Below are positions 25,576 through 36,609 of a stretch of DNA of 64,000 nucleotides, piece by piece (the stretch's first letter is position 1; each line of letters begins with the position of its first letter). The translations under genes were made by a program, and so were the position numbers. The notes beneath the pieces were generated by a model, which searched no databases, was not told the origin of the DNA, and saw nothing but the letters and a program-made list of their open reading frames with translations. Source of the stretch: Combretum micranthum (lineage: Eukaryota > Streptophyta > Magnoliopsida > Myrtales > Combretaceae); assembly GCA_024138025.1 (NCBI GenBank), contig JAMXBD010002762.1, positions 101,455 through 165,454 of the forward strand, written 5' to 3'.

Positions 25576-26053
25576 GAATATTTTTCATAGCAAATTTATG
25601 AAAATATTTCGATGAAAACTTTAATTATTATTTTCCATAGAAAATTTATGAAAATAATTTAATTGAAAACTTTATGATTATTTTCATAGCAAATTTTATG
25701 AAAATAATTTGAACAACTTAATGATTATCTTCATAGCAAATTTATGAAGATAATGAAAACTTTTGATTATTATCTTCATAGTAAATTTATGAAGATAATT
25801 TGAACAACTTAACGATTATCTTCATAGCAAATTTATGAAGATAATTTGATGAAAATTTGAATTATTTTCATAGACAATTTATGAAAATAATTTTGATTAA
25901 GCTTTAATAATTATCTTCATAGTAAATTTATGAAGATAATTTGGTGAAAAAACTTGATTGATTATCTTCATAGCCAATTTATGAAGATAATTTGTGAAAA
26001 ACTTGATCGATTATCTTCATAGCCAATTTATGAAGATAATTTGATGAAAAACT
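25576..26053 (-). repeat. Tandem array of about ten hairpin units
   Basis: Units of about 45-60 bp each contain an inverted repeat: ATTATCTTCATA, a 6-8 nt loop, then TATGAAGATAAT. About four units have T in the left arm and A in the right (ATTATTTTCATA / TATGAAAATAAT). The other six have C and G. The two arms match within every unit, apart from single-base indels. Confidence 0.85.
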
Positions 26054-26544
26054 TTATTATTTTCATGATTCTCAAAAAAATTATATTTAACAATAATTTA
26101 TTTTCATTCATCTTATTCATTTAAGTATTTTTGAAAACAAATTCATTTTTTTTTTTACTTTTTTTTAAAAAATTTCAATCATCTTTTATTCAAAAAAATT
26201 TTGGTTTTGGAAAACCCATTTTTTGTCATTTTTATTTATTTATTTATTTATTATTTTTTTTATAATCATCACATAAATTCACAACATATTCAAAATATAT
26301 TACAATACATTAAAATTATTTTCATGCATCAAATACACATTTCTAAAAACAATTTATGTATAAATACATATTAAAAAATATTCAAATATATCAAAAATTA
26401 CTAAAACAAGTAAATTTATATGAAAAATAATTATTTTGATTTTTCTGAATTTTTCTAAATTTTTTATGAATTTTTATGAATTTTTTACTATTTTTTCCTA
26501 TTTTTCGAAATTAATTATTTAATAAAAATATAATAAAAAATGCG

Positions 26545-26900
26545 GACTGACCTGGGCCGTTAGATCTCTCGGATCAGATCTGGAACGTTGATCGCGTTTG
26601 CTTGATCTGGACCGTCTGATCTCGTGACTTTCAATCTGGAGCGTTATCTGCTTGATCAAATCTGGGCCGTCTGATTTGGATGATTGAATCTGGGCCGTTG
26701 ATCTGCTTGATTAAATCTGGACCGTTGATTTGCTTGATTGAATCTGGACCGTCTGATCTGGTTGATTGAATCTGGGCCGTTGATCTGCTTAATCAAATCT
26801 GGACCGTCTGATCTGGTTGATTGAATCTGGGCCGTTGATCTGCTTGATCAAATCTGGACCGTCTGATCTGGATGATTGAATCTGGGCCGTTTGATCTGGG
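26545..26900 (-). repeat. 27-bp tandem repeats (CTGGACCGT / CTGGGCCGT)
   Basis: About 13 copies of a roughly 27-bp unit such as AATCTGGACCGTCTGATCTG alternate with AATCTGGGCCGTTGATCTG, making a 54-bp higher-order pair in the central part. The array is GC-richer than its surroundings and lies within the Tat-like LTR. Confidence 0.85.
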
Positions 26901-27860
26901 CTGAACATTGACCGACGACCGGTGATCGATGACCGGCCAGGTTGGGATTCGGATTTCGAGTCGGACTCGGATATTTGTCGGGCGATGAAGACGATGACGC
27001 AAATTTTCGAGCGCGTCGGCCGTCTCTAGTGGTTGTTGTCCTCCACAAGCTTGTCGGCCCGACTTCTATGGTGGTGGCGCGTCCGTTGGTGGTGGTGGTT
27101 CTCACCCAGAACCACCAGAAGCGGCGGTTCGCGGTGGTGGGTATCGACGGCCTTAATCGGAAATTTTCAAAAAAATTTGCAGAATTCAATTCGAACAATT
27201 TGAACAAATCTAAGTACACTTGATCACTTTAAACAACTCCCCAAACCTATTTATCACTTCTAATTGGATAAAAAATGATCCAAAACTCTCGAATTTGGAA
27301 TTTTCTTCCTAAGAACCCTAAGCTTTGAAATTTTCGAATTTCTTGATTCTGATTGTGTTTGTTGAAATTGATGTGTGCCTTTGCTCATGGATCACCCCTA
27401 TTTATAGATCCATGGTTTGATTTCAGTTACAACTTTCATTTAATGAGATCCTGATTTTTCACAAAAAATTGAAACTGAAAATTAGAAATCGATTCGTTGT
27501 AACCGACGAAATTGATGAATAATACTCGAATAGTCGATCCTATCTCTGTATAGGATCAAATTAATTGTCCAAATTCATCAAATTTGGTCGGCTAACATTG
27601 ATGATCCTTTAAGCTTCCATAACTTTCGCAGTTTTTTCCAAAATTTCAACCGATAAATTAAGACTTTTCGAGACTTGATTTTATCTAATATTCAATGCAA
27701 TTACAATCTATTCCATGCCGACTATCAATCTACATAATCAATTTTGTAAAAAAAAACAACAATTACACACTCAAATCGTGATCCAAAGTGAGTGTTTGGG
27801 TTGATTTTGAGCGAAAAACAATGATGAAGAAAGTCTAAAAATTTTGCATCCAAGCTGGTT

Positions 27861-27865
27861 CGAAC
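27861..27865. repeat. Target duplication of element 3, left copy
   Basis: CGAAC directly precedes the first base of element 3's left LTR and is repeated at 42577-42581 directly after its right LTR. A perfect 5-bp duplication is typical of gypsy integration and proves the element's ends. Confidence 0.95.
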
Positions 27866-30800
27866 TGTCACACCCCGAGGGTACCCTAGTAGTAATAAAC
27901 AAGTTACACTTGATATTATCACTAGATTACCTTCAGAGAATGACAGGTTTTCAAAAACAGGATCTTTTAAGTTGCTTGATAAGAAATAACAAATATATGA
28001 GAGAAAATTTAGTGAATAACCATTACAAACTATTACAAACCATATATCTCTGTTGAAGTATACAACTAAATATTCTACTCTAATAGTACATAACCATCAA
28101 ACTAAAATAGATCTGTAGACTTCTAGCTTCAAAGCCCTTACCGGAGCCATATTCCTGGATGTAACTAACCAGGGACGTAATGTGAACCTGAAAAGACTGT
28201 AGGAGTATGAGCGAAACCACAGCTCAGTGAATAATCAGACATACCATACATCACACAAGTCATTAACCAATCATATGCAATGCAATCACTCAGCCATATG
28301 CAGATACAAGTTTGGATGATCTAGAATCCAAACAGGAAAAAGATTTGCGCCCTCTTTTTAATGGGTTGAAGAACAAAACTCAATGACCCACCTGCCCAGG
28401 AGAGACTAAGTACACAGGAGAATCAACGATTTCTCGTTTTAATGTTATCACTTTGAATATAGTGGCTTCCACAAACCATCTCCTGCAATCCCCTTAGAAA
28501 CTCCCTAAGTATTAATCATTTCAAAGCGATTCTACGGGCGACGTTCTTCGGTGCCTTTTAGTTCCTCATAGGACCGCCAGACCAAAGAGAACCTTGGAAG
28601 ACTCACACATTGGATCAACCAAGCAAAAACAGAGATCCGAAATAAATACGTAGCAGGCTGTCACAACCATATATGCAATAATGCAATTCGTGCAATGCAT
28701 GTCCATTATTTTGTTAAGTCAAAAAGTCATAATCAATTTCGAGGTGACCATATTACACACAATCATCATTATACTATTGCACATCATCAACCATTGCGTT
28801 ATCGCTTGTATAAAGATATTTTAGCAATCATACAATCATATCATATCAAACTTTCAACAAACACTCGTTTGTTTATCTTGCATTACATGTTCGACTATTT
28901 ACAATCACAACCAGTACAATATGACTGAATTACTCACCTGCTCATACCGACTCAGTCGTAGTAGTCCACTGGTAAATCTTCTAATGAGTCAAATTCACCT
29001 ATTTAAAACAAAATATTCATCAATATCATCTAGCTAAATTCCTACATGTGCCTTGTGTCCTAGACTCGATATTAATACTTATATTGTCGGGTTTTTCCTA
29101 TTTTTATCTCACATAATTGTTTAGTTATTTTTAGAAGTCACATTGCTCAAGAAATTAACTTATTTCAATTTCCATTCTTATATACATTATCTTGTTAAAA
29201 CAAATATTAGACTAATAATACTCTAAATATCGTCTTAGTTCTAGGGTTTCCAAAAGTTAATAGATAAAAATTCTAATTAGACTTAGTTATTTGTAGTAAA
29301 GTCATTATCTAGTACATATTTATATAACAAACATATATACATACTTAGTAGGTATTATATATATATATATATATATATATTCGGTTTAGGTCAGAAAGGC
29401 TTTCGTTGCAAAATTTTAGCTGTAAGCCGGCTCAAGGCCGCCGGCCTAAATCCCCAGGTGCCGGTGCAAAATTATTTTAAAGAAAAATTTACTTATCGAA
29501 AGCACCGGTGTTGAAAGCTGCCGGCTTACAACGTACGCCGGCCCTACGCCGCCGGCGTAGATCTCCAGGTAGCCGGCTTACGTCGAATTTTACGTGAAAA
29601 TTATTTTACGTAGCCTCTGTTTGAGTGTAAGCCGCCGCCTATCCATGTAAGCCGCCGGCGTACATCGTTTACACTGCCGGCCTTGAGGCAGCGTTGCACT
29701 GTTCATCATCTTCCTCCTCGGTTCGATTCTTTTTCTTTGGTTTTTACACGTTAGAAACTTACTTAAACTACTTCTAAGAGTTTATACATCATATATAAGG
29801 ACATACAACAACTTTTAACACGTTTAAACACATAAATAAATAGATCTCGATTTTGTGAAAGTAAAACTAGGGTTTTGAAGTTTTACCTCGTTGGAGCTTG
29901 TTGAGTGCAATCCGAAGCTCGTGTTTGTGTTTATTAAGTTCCTAAGATGATTTTAAGTCAGTTACAAATCATATCTTCGAACGAAAATCCTTTAAATCAA
30001 GTCCACTTACCTTTGTGTTCGTTTTGAGAGTTTTTGGCTTTGTTTTTCCTTTGATCCGAGTTGGTGGTTTATGATCTAGTTTTTCTTTGTTTTTGATTTG
30101 TTTTGGTGGATATTTGGGAGTCTATTTCGTGCTGTGGAACCTGAGAGTGAAGGAGTTTTGTTTGTTCCTCATTAATGCATTTGATTACATATATATATAA
30201 GAGAAAGAGAAGGTGAAGCTGCAGCCGTTTCTTCCTTGTTTCCTCGAATTTGATCTCTTTCAGCTGTTATTTTCCATGCATTTATTGTCAAGTTGAGGTG
30301 GCATTTCCTGATTGGTCCTTGGGTTGCTTTTGTTGACAATTTGGGTTAATTATTGAGAACATTCGGTTGCTTTCTTCCTCTCCTCAAATTGCACCGAATG
30401 CAGCCGGAAAACATGCATATATACATTAGTTTATTTATTTAATTAAAGTTTGAGTTAATTATACGGGTATATATTAGCTAGTATTTGGAAGTTTTCGTGT
30501 AAAAGTATGAGTATAAAGTTGTATAAAACACTTAGATTTCCAAATAATACAAATTTAGGTTATATATATACGTAGTTAATTATTCGTAAAATTTTATCTC
30601 CCGCGATTTGGATTTCTTAAGCTCATTGGGTCAATTTTTGTTTCAGGCTCCGATAGCTCAAGAAAACTCGGTTTAGAACAATAGTGTGATCCGATTATTT
30701 ATTTGAAGTTTAGATTTTGAGTTATTCAACAGTTTATATTTCCGTTGTGTATTTAAAATCTTGACAATTCATTTTTGGATCATCGTTTTCTAGTATAAGC

Positions 30801-31281
30801 GTATATGGTCATTTATACAGTATTGGGCTCATACAGAAATTAACTATATTTATATCTTTAGTTTTGATACTAAACATAAATTCTTATTAATAGCTTTTAA
30901 ATTTAACTAGGAATCTCAAAATTAGGGTTTAAATAAATATAAACTCATTACTACTCGTTATTCTAGTTCTGAATCATTATCGAGATCAAAACAATCATTT
31001 AATCTTTATATTCACATTTTCTATTTAAATCTATTAGTATACTAGGTTTCGGGTCTAGATATTAGATCATATCTTGAATTAGTTATTCAAGACACAAGAT
31101 TTCGTTTTCGGTATTAACTAGGGTTAAAGAATCTCTTTATTCGATTCCTAAGTCTTTCATTCATCCAAAAATCTAAATATTAGCCTATTATTAGACTTCA
31201 CTCAGAATCTAAATCTATTATCTAGTTTATATAATCTATTATGAAGTCGGATACTAATGTGAAAAATTCCCGGGGTTTACA
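27866..31281 (-). mobile_element. 3' LTR of element 3 (3416 bp)
   Basis: It begins (plus strand) TGTCACACCCCGAGGG and ends CGGGGTTTACA. It is nearly identical to 39146-42576; differences are mostly one- or two-base indels, a longer (TA)n tract at 29349-29381, and a missing short repeat near 30460. It has a GC palindrome cluster at 29420-29705, a minus-strand TATA at about 30187-30200, a donor-like GTAAGT at 30010 and an acceptor-like TCTTTTCAG ending at 28188. Confidence 0.93.
29420..29705 (-). repeat. GCCGGC palindrome cluster, element 3 3' LTR
   Basis: About ten spaced motifs occur, including AAGGCCGCCGGCCT, ACGCCGCCGGCGTA and TAAGCCGCCGGCGTA, plus the phrase CCCAGGTGCCGG that also occurs in the Athila-like element at 60754. 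A (TA)n tract follows in the sense direction. Confidence 0.85.
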
Positions 31282-34200
31282 TTCTCCCCCCCTTAAAATA
31301 AGCTTTGTCCTCAAAGCTTGAATGCGTACCTGAGTTTTCAAACAAATGAGGATAGCTTTTCTTGATCTCCTCTTCTAATTCCCATGTAATCTCTTCTGTC
31401 AGTGGATCCCATAATACCTTGACGTAGTGGATTTCTTTATTCCTGAGAACTTGCACTTTCCGGTCCAAAATCTTAACTGGATGCTTTTCATAAGTCAAAT
31501 TCTCCTTCAAATCAATTGGTTCTAGTTCCACTATCTTATCTGGATCCGGTACATATTTTCTTAGAACCGATACATGGAAAACATTATGTATACCAGACAA
31601 ATTAGGTGGCAATGCAGGCGGTATGCTAGATTCCCAACTCGTTCCAATATTTCAAATGGTCCAATATATCTAGGACTCAACTTGCCTTTGGTTTGTCTAC
31701 CATGAAGACTCTTGATTGGACTTACTTTTAAGTATACATGTTCTCCTTCATTAAATTCCAATTCTCTCCTTTTCAAGTCTGCCCAGCTCTTTTGTCTATC
31801 TTGTGCTGCTTTCATTCTTTGCTTTATCACCGAAATCTTTTCATTAGTTTCTTGAACCAAATCAGGTCCAACCAATACTTTCTCCAAGTTATCCCAGAAA
31901 TAATGGTGACCGACACTTTCTACCATATAAAGCTTCATAAGGTGGCATTCCTATGCTTGAATGGTAGCTGTTATTGTACGCAAATTCCACTAATGGTAAA
32001 TGTTGGTCCCAATTTCCTTTAAATTCCATAATACATGCTCTCAACATATCTTCCAATGTCTGAATAGTCTTTCAGTTTGTCCATCAGTTTGAGGATGATA
32101 AGCTGTACTGAAATTCAACGGTTCCCAAAGCTTTTTGTAATCCTTGCCAAAATCTGGATACAAACCGTGGATCTCTATCTGATACTATTCCAGCAGGTAC
32201 ACCATGCAATCTCACAATCTCCTTCAAATATATTCGTGCCAATTTCTCCAATGGATATGTCATGTTGATTGGCAAGAAATGAGCTGATTTTGTAAGTCTA
32301 TCCACAATAACCCAAACAGCATCATGACCTGCATTTGTTTTGGGTAATGAGCACACAAAATCCATAGAAATTTGATCCCACTTCCACTCAGGTATTGGTA
32401 ATGGTTTCAACAATCCACCTGGTTTTTGATGTTCAACTTTGATCCTTTGACATACATCACATTTAGCAACAAATTTGCAATATCCTTTTTCATTCCATTC
32501 CACCAATACGCGCTTTTCAGCTCTTGATATGTCTTTGTTCTCTGGGTGTACAGAATATCCAGAATAATGTGCTTCATGCATTAATTCCTTCCTCAAGCTT
32601 TCATCATGTGGCACACACAATCTTTTATTCATTCTCAATACTTCTTCTCCATCCACATGAAAATCTTTGTACTTTCCCTGGGATATTCCCTGTTTAATTT
32701 CTGAATTTCAATATCCTCCTTCTGGGCTTCTTTAATTCTTTGAAGCAAAGTAGGTTCCAAAATTAGATTTCCTAACTCAGCTTCCAAACCTTGTATTGAG
32801 AATTCCAAGTTTAATCTCTCAAATTCTTTGATAAGTTCTTTTTGTTCCGTTAGAATTGAAGCCACTTCTCCATAACTTTTCCGGCTCAATGCATCTGCCA
32901 CAGCATTCACTTTACCCGGATGGTAATTAATGGTAAGATCATAATCTTTAATTAATTCCAACCATCGCCTTTGTCTCATATTCAACTCTTTTTGTGTAAA
33001 TATATACTTCAGACTCTTGTGATCCGTATATATTTCACATTTCTGCCCATACAAATAGTGACGCCAAATCTTGAGTGCAAAAAAATAGCAGCCAATTCTA
33101 GATCATGAGTGGGGTAATTCATCTCATGTGGTTTCAATTGTCTAGAAGCATATGCTATTACTTTTCATTTTGCATTAACACACATCCCAATCCATTTCTG
33201 ATGCATCACTATAGACAGTATATAAATCTTTCATTGGGCAAGACCAAGATTGGTGCTGATATTAACCTTTTCTTCAACTCTTGGAAACTTTGTTCACGTA
33301 CATCATTCCACTCGAATTTCTCATTCTTTCGAGTCAATTGAGTTAAAGGTCGTGCAATCTTTGAGAAATCCTTCACAAATTTTCGATAATATCCTGCTAA
33401 TCCCAAGAAACTCCTAATTTCAGTAACAGTTTCAGGTCTTTTCCATTCTACAATCGCTTTAACTTTTGCAGGATCAACTGATATCCCTTCTCCAGAAACA
33501 ATATGTCCAAGGAATGATATACTGCTAAGCCAAAATTCACACTTAGACAGTTTGGCATACAACTTATTGTCTCTCAATATCTAACACACTTCTCAAATTC
33601 TCATCATGTTGTTCTTCATTAGACGAATATACAAGTATATCATCTATGAAAACAATCACACAATTATCCAGCAAAGGTCTAAAAATACGATTCATCAATC
33701 CATAAAAACTGCTGGTGCATTGGTTAATCCAAATGGCATGACCAAAAATTCATAATGACCATACCTAGTTCGGAATGCAGTCTTTGGTACATCTTCTGCT
33801 TTGATTCGAATTTGATGATATCCTGACTTTAAATCAATTCGGGAAAATACCTTTGCTCCTCTCAGTTGATCAAAAAGATCATCAATCCTGGGTAGAGGAT
33901 ATTTGTTCTTGATAGTCACCCTATTTAATTCCCTGTAATCGATACAAGTCTCATTGATCCATCTTTCTTTTTCACAAACAGTACGGGTGCTCCCCACGGT
34001 GAAACACTGGGTCTGATAAATCCTTTATCCAACAATTCTTGTAACTGCACCTTCAATTCTTTCAATTCCACAGGTGCCATTCGATACGGAGCTTTTGATA
34101 CTGGTTCGGTTCCAGGTATCAAATCAATTGAGAATTCCACTTCTCTATGTGGGGGTAATCCCGGTAACTCGTCTGGAAATACATCTGAGTATTCACATAC

Positions 34201-34686
34201 TGTTCGAATGGTATGAATATCCAATTTCTTGGATTCACCTTCAGTTGCTCCAAGAATACAACCGTTCATCTCCATATCTTCCTCATTTTCCACTTCAATT
34301 GCTGTTATCCTACTTCTGACTTCTCTGAGTATCTCACCTTTATATTCTTTTCTTTCTCCTTGATTATTGACAAAAGATACTATTTTGAGATGGCAATTAA
34401 CTTTTGCTTTTACAGCCGTTAACCAAACCATACCCAAAATAATATCATATTTTTGCATCTCTATCAGAATTAAATCAGCAATTGATTCATGATCTCCGAT
34501 CTTTATTGGACAATTCTTGATCATTTCCCGTGTCACCACTAAATCTCCGTTGGCGTAGTAACTCTCAATTCTTTATTCATGCTCCAATTGGTATTCTTAT
34601 ACGCTTGCTAATCCGGTATTTATGAAAGAATGCGTTGCTCCAGTGTCAAACAAAGCATACGCAGTCTGATCCTACTTGAATGGATC
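31277..34686 (-). pseudogene. Element 3 pol: protease, RT, RNase H, integrase, chromodomain
   Basis: Domains in sense order. Protease: LFDTGATHSFI, active-site DTG at 34639-34647. [39 protein letters not shown] and the catalytic FIDDILVYS near 33630-33655. RNase [12 protein letters not shown] and VADALSRK (32880-33045). Integrase: HHCC finger HEAHYSGYSVHP...CDVCQRI (32440-32590), then MDFVCSLP, VSDRDPRF and a TDGQTER Glu near 32078. Last come SPRYIGPFEILERV (about 31650-31690) and a chromodomain ending TWELEEEIKKSYPHLF (about 31370-31510). The enzyme set would copy and integrate the element, with the chromodomain steering integration. Catalytic residues are present, but about half a dozen frameshifts break it, for example one base missing in the CIDYREL codons near 33947. 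Some indels could be assembly errors. The last codons run into the LTR. Confidence 0.88.
31282..31296 (-). other. Polypurine tract of element 3
   Basis: In sense this reads TTAAGGGGGGAGAA, immediately before TGTAAACC. The pol frame stays open through it and ends on the TAA of the LTR's own TGTAA start (31277-31279). Confidence 0.85.
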
Positions 34687-34798
34687 CTAAGTATCAATTA
34701 TTAAGCTCATGTTATTTTTAACTTATAAAGACTTCTACTTCTCATCTACTTGTGATTGTGTCTAATAACTTTAAGTAAACAAATATATATTTACATAC
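34687..34798 (-). other. Candidate 112-nt spliceosomal intron between gag and protease (element 3)
   Basis: The minus-strand donor reads GCAG/GTATGT and the acceptor ACTTAG/GATCC; the segment is AT-rich. Read unspliced, the gag frame meets TAA three codons after the junction. The length is exactly 112 nt, as in element 2. Two bases are missing between the acceptor and the protease DTG codons compared with element 2, so this copy's spliced frame is broken unless these are sequence errors. Confidence 0.6.
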
Positions 34799-35066
34799 CT
34801 GCAATGAGTCCATATTCTTCGGGATCAACTTCCTCCCAAATATTTTCTTCATCTCCTTCCTCTATCTCCACATTCTCCACAGGACTTCCATACATAGCAA
34901 AAACTCTGGCCGTCGCACTGGCTTTGTTAGCATTCCCATTTTTCGATCCTGAGACTCCAATCACTCCTTTAGATTGTGAAGATCCAGCTACCGCACTTGT
35001 TTTCTGTGGGCAATTGGGTGATATGTGCCCAACTTTATTGCATATGAAGCAAGTTGCAGTTTTTCT
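34799..35066 (-). CDS. Element 3 gag, C-terminal part with third zinc knuckle
   Basis: This is the gag portion downstream of the nested solo LTR. It holds a complete CCHC knuckle, CFICNKVGHISPNC (C-x2-C-x4-H-x4-C), which would bind the element's RNA. A Ser/Gly/Asn-rich linker and the acidic tail VENVEIEEGDEENIWEEVDPEE follow. It ends at the donor-like GCAG/GTATGT of the candidate intron; unspliced RNA would add Met and stop. In the parental element it was continuous with 36610-37748. Confidence 0.8.
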
Positions 35067-36609
35067 TGATAGATTCAAAAGACCAAGTTTTAAATTTATA
35101 AATTTTCTAAATCGTTTTCTTTTCAACTATGGTCTTACAGGGCAAGCGCACCCATCAGATGTAGCATAGAGAAATGATCTAGGTCGTATTCCTAGGGAAC
35201 GTTGATGAGTATTCTACTCACTCTTTCCTATTATCAAGCCGAAAAAATAGAATTGGTTTTATATACAAAAAAAAACTAAACTAAGTCTAATATTCACAGA
35301 TTTCGCAGCAAGCATACAAAAGGAAAAATCAATTCACAAGGTTGCTTGTGGTCATGCTTCACTAAGATCTATTCATATGACTCAAGATTTTCTCAAAAGT
35401 TGTATTGATTATTGACCATCGGATTCACTAAATTATGCTAATGCTTCTCTCAAAGTCAAAAGCACCTAAACCTAAGCCAAACCGTCGGAATGTTCCTACT
35501 ATAGCAACTTAATTTGCATAAAGAACAAGAATCCTTCGTTTTTAAAACAATATGATGAATTCAAACGAGTGACAGAAGATTCACCATCCCTATCTCTAGG
35601 TGATTATGAGCAATCTCTCAATAGCTTTAGATCTATTCATTAAATCAACCTTCGGTGTATTTTTTAACAAAATTCAAACATAAATCAATGGGATGCACCA
35701 TCCAATTAGACTCATTCTTTAGACACAAGCTATGAATACAAAAAATCAACATGTTTTGAAATTAAGAACAAAGGAATCACATGAAATCAATCAAGGATCC
35801 ACAATACCCAAGCAATATTAAACAACTCCTCCATAGATAAAATCAATAAAATCAATAACAAGGAGAAATAGAAAAATCTAAAATTATATTAGCAATACAA
35901 ACGATGTCCTTGATAAATTGAAACACTCAAGCACAAAGCTTCTGTGAAAATACATAAATTATTTTTTTCTCTATGTCTCTTCTTTTCTTTTTTTTTCTCT
36001 CCCCTTCTCGTTGATTCTTCCTCCATCTTCAATTTATAATGATCTTGCATAAATGGAATGAATGCTCAATGATGAAAATGGGAAGTTACGAGAGTTACTT
36101 GAGTACTTACTTTGACTTTTCAAAATAACACATAGATGGAATTGAATATTCATTATGGAGGAAATGGCAAGTTACGGGAGTTACGGGTCTTTTGGCTTTT
36201 CAAAGTAACTCATAAATGGAATTGAATGCTCTTTATGGAGGAAATGGGAAGTTACGGGAGTTACAAGTATTTTGGCTTTTCAAAGTAACACCCCTTTAAT
36301 ATCCAATAGACGTTTCTTTAATAAATAGGGGGTTACTATTCAATAAAAAAGCCATTTCTCAAAAAGTAACGGATTGTCAAATTTTGCTTCTTTCTTGTAA
36401 TGGTTGAAAGACATGGCTTGTTCTTGTCATGATGAGTTCTTCTTAATCCAAACTTTGCATTTTTGACCCGTCTTTGCTTTCTTTGAAAAATATCTCCTTT
36501 AAAGACCTGAAAGCATAAATTAATATTTTGAAGTGCCAAATTCGTAATAAAAATGATCAATAAAAATTCATTTTGGCATTCATAAAATAGGAATAAATTT
36601 GGTTTATCA
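35067..36609 (-). mobile_element. Solo LTR of an Athila-like family nested in gag (1543 bp)
   Basis: The insert interrupts gag between two zinc knuckles; element 2 reads straight through this point. Its ends are TGATAGATTC and GGTTTATCA (TGATA/TATCA inverted ends), resembling the Athila-like LTR at 55168-56929 (TGATC...TTATCA on the plus strand). Both have a CAAGYGYAC phrase near the plus-strand left end. A minus-strand TATA (ATTATAAATT, near 36026-36035) is preceded in sense by three 80-bp tandem repeats. Flanks TTTCT and AATCT match in three of five bases. No internal region is present, so it is a solo LTR, or less likely a non-autonomous element. Confidence 0.7.
36052..36293 (-). repeat. 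Three tandem copies of an 80-bp unit in the solo LTR
   Basis: Each unit holds ATGGAATTGAAT, ATGGAGGAAATGG, AAGTTACGGGAGTTAC and TTTTCAAAGTAAC. Units start near 36052, 36132 and 36212. They lie just upstream of the minus-strand TATA box, where enhancer repeats of U3 would sit. Confidence 0.85.

Larger units (their letters stand above)
25191..27865 (-). mobile_element. Tat/Ogre-like reverse LTR, larger part
   Basis: This stretch and 42577-42976 were one piece before element 3 inserted: removing element 3 and one CGAAC copy joins them. In sense the piece starts TGTAGACACCCAATTTTG (from 42976), a start I associate with Tat-lineage LTRs. The left end is not defined; TGTTTTTATATT at 25199 is a candidate terminus but lacks a matching target duplication. 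It contains a hairpin array (25576-26053), a 27-bp CTGG(A/G)CCGT repeat array (26545-26900), a GC-rich stretch to about 27160 open on both strands, and a TATA-like CTATAAATAG complement near 27400. It is non-coding. Confidence 0.6.

Noticed and set aside
25576..26053. CRISPR-like pattern of palindromic repeats
   Set aside because: The units are contiguous, AT-rich, variable and lie in a plant LTR; there are no unique spacers and no cas genes.
26848..27223. Overlapping open stretches of 93-123 codons on both strands in a GC-rich patch
   Set aside because: Both strands are open because the patch is GC-rich and flanked by 27-bp repeats; the peptides are Arg/Thr/Val-rich without a recognisable motif.
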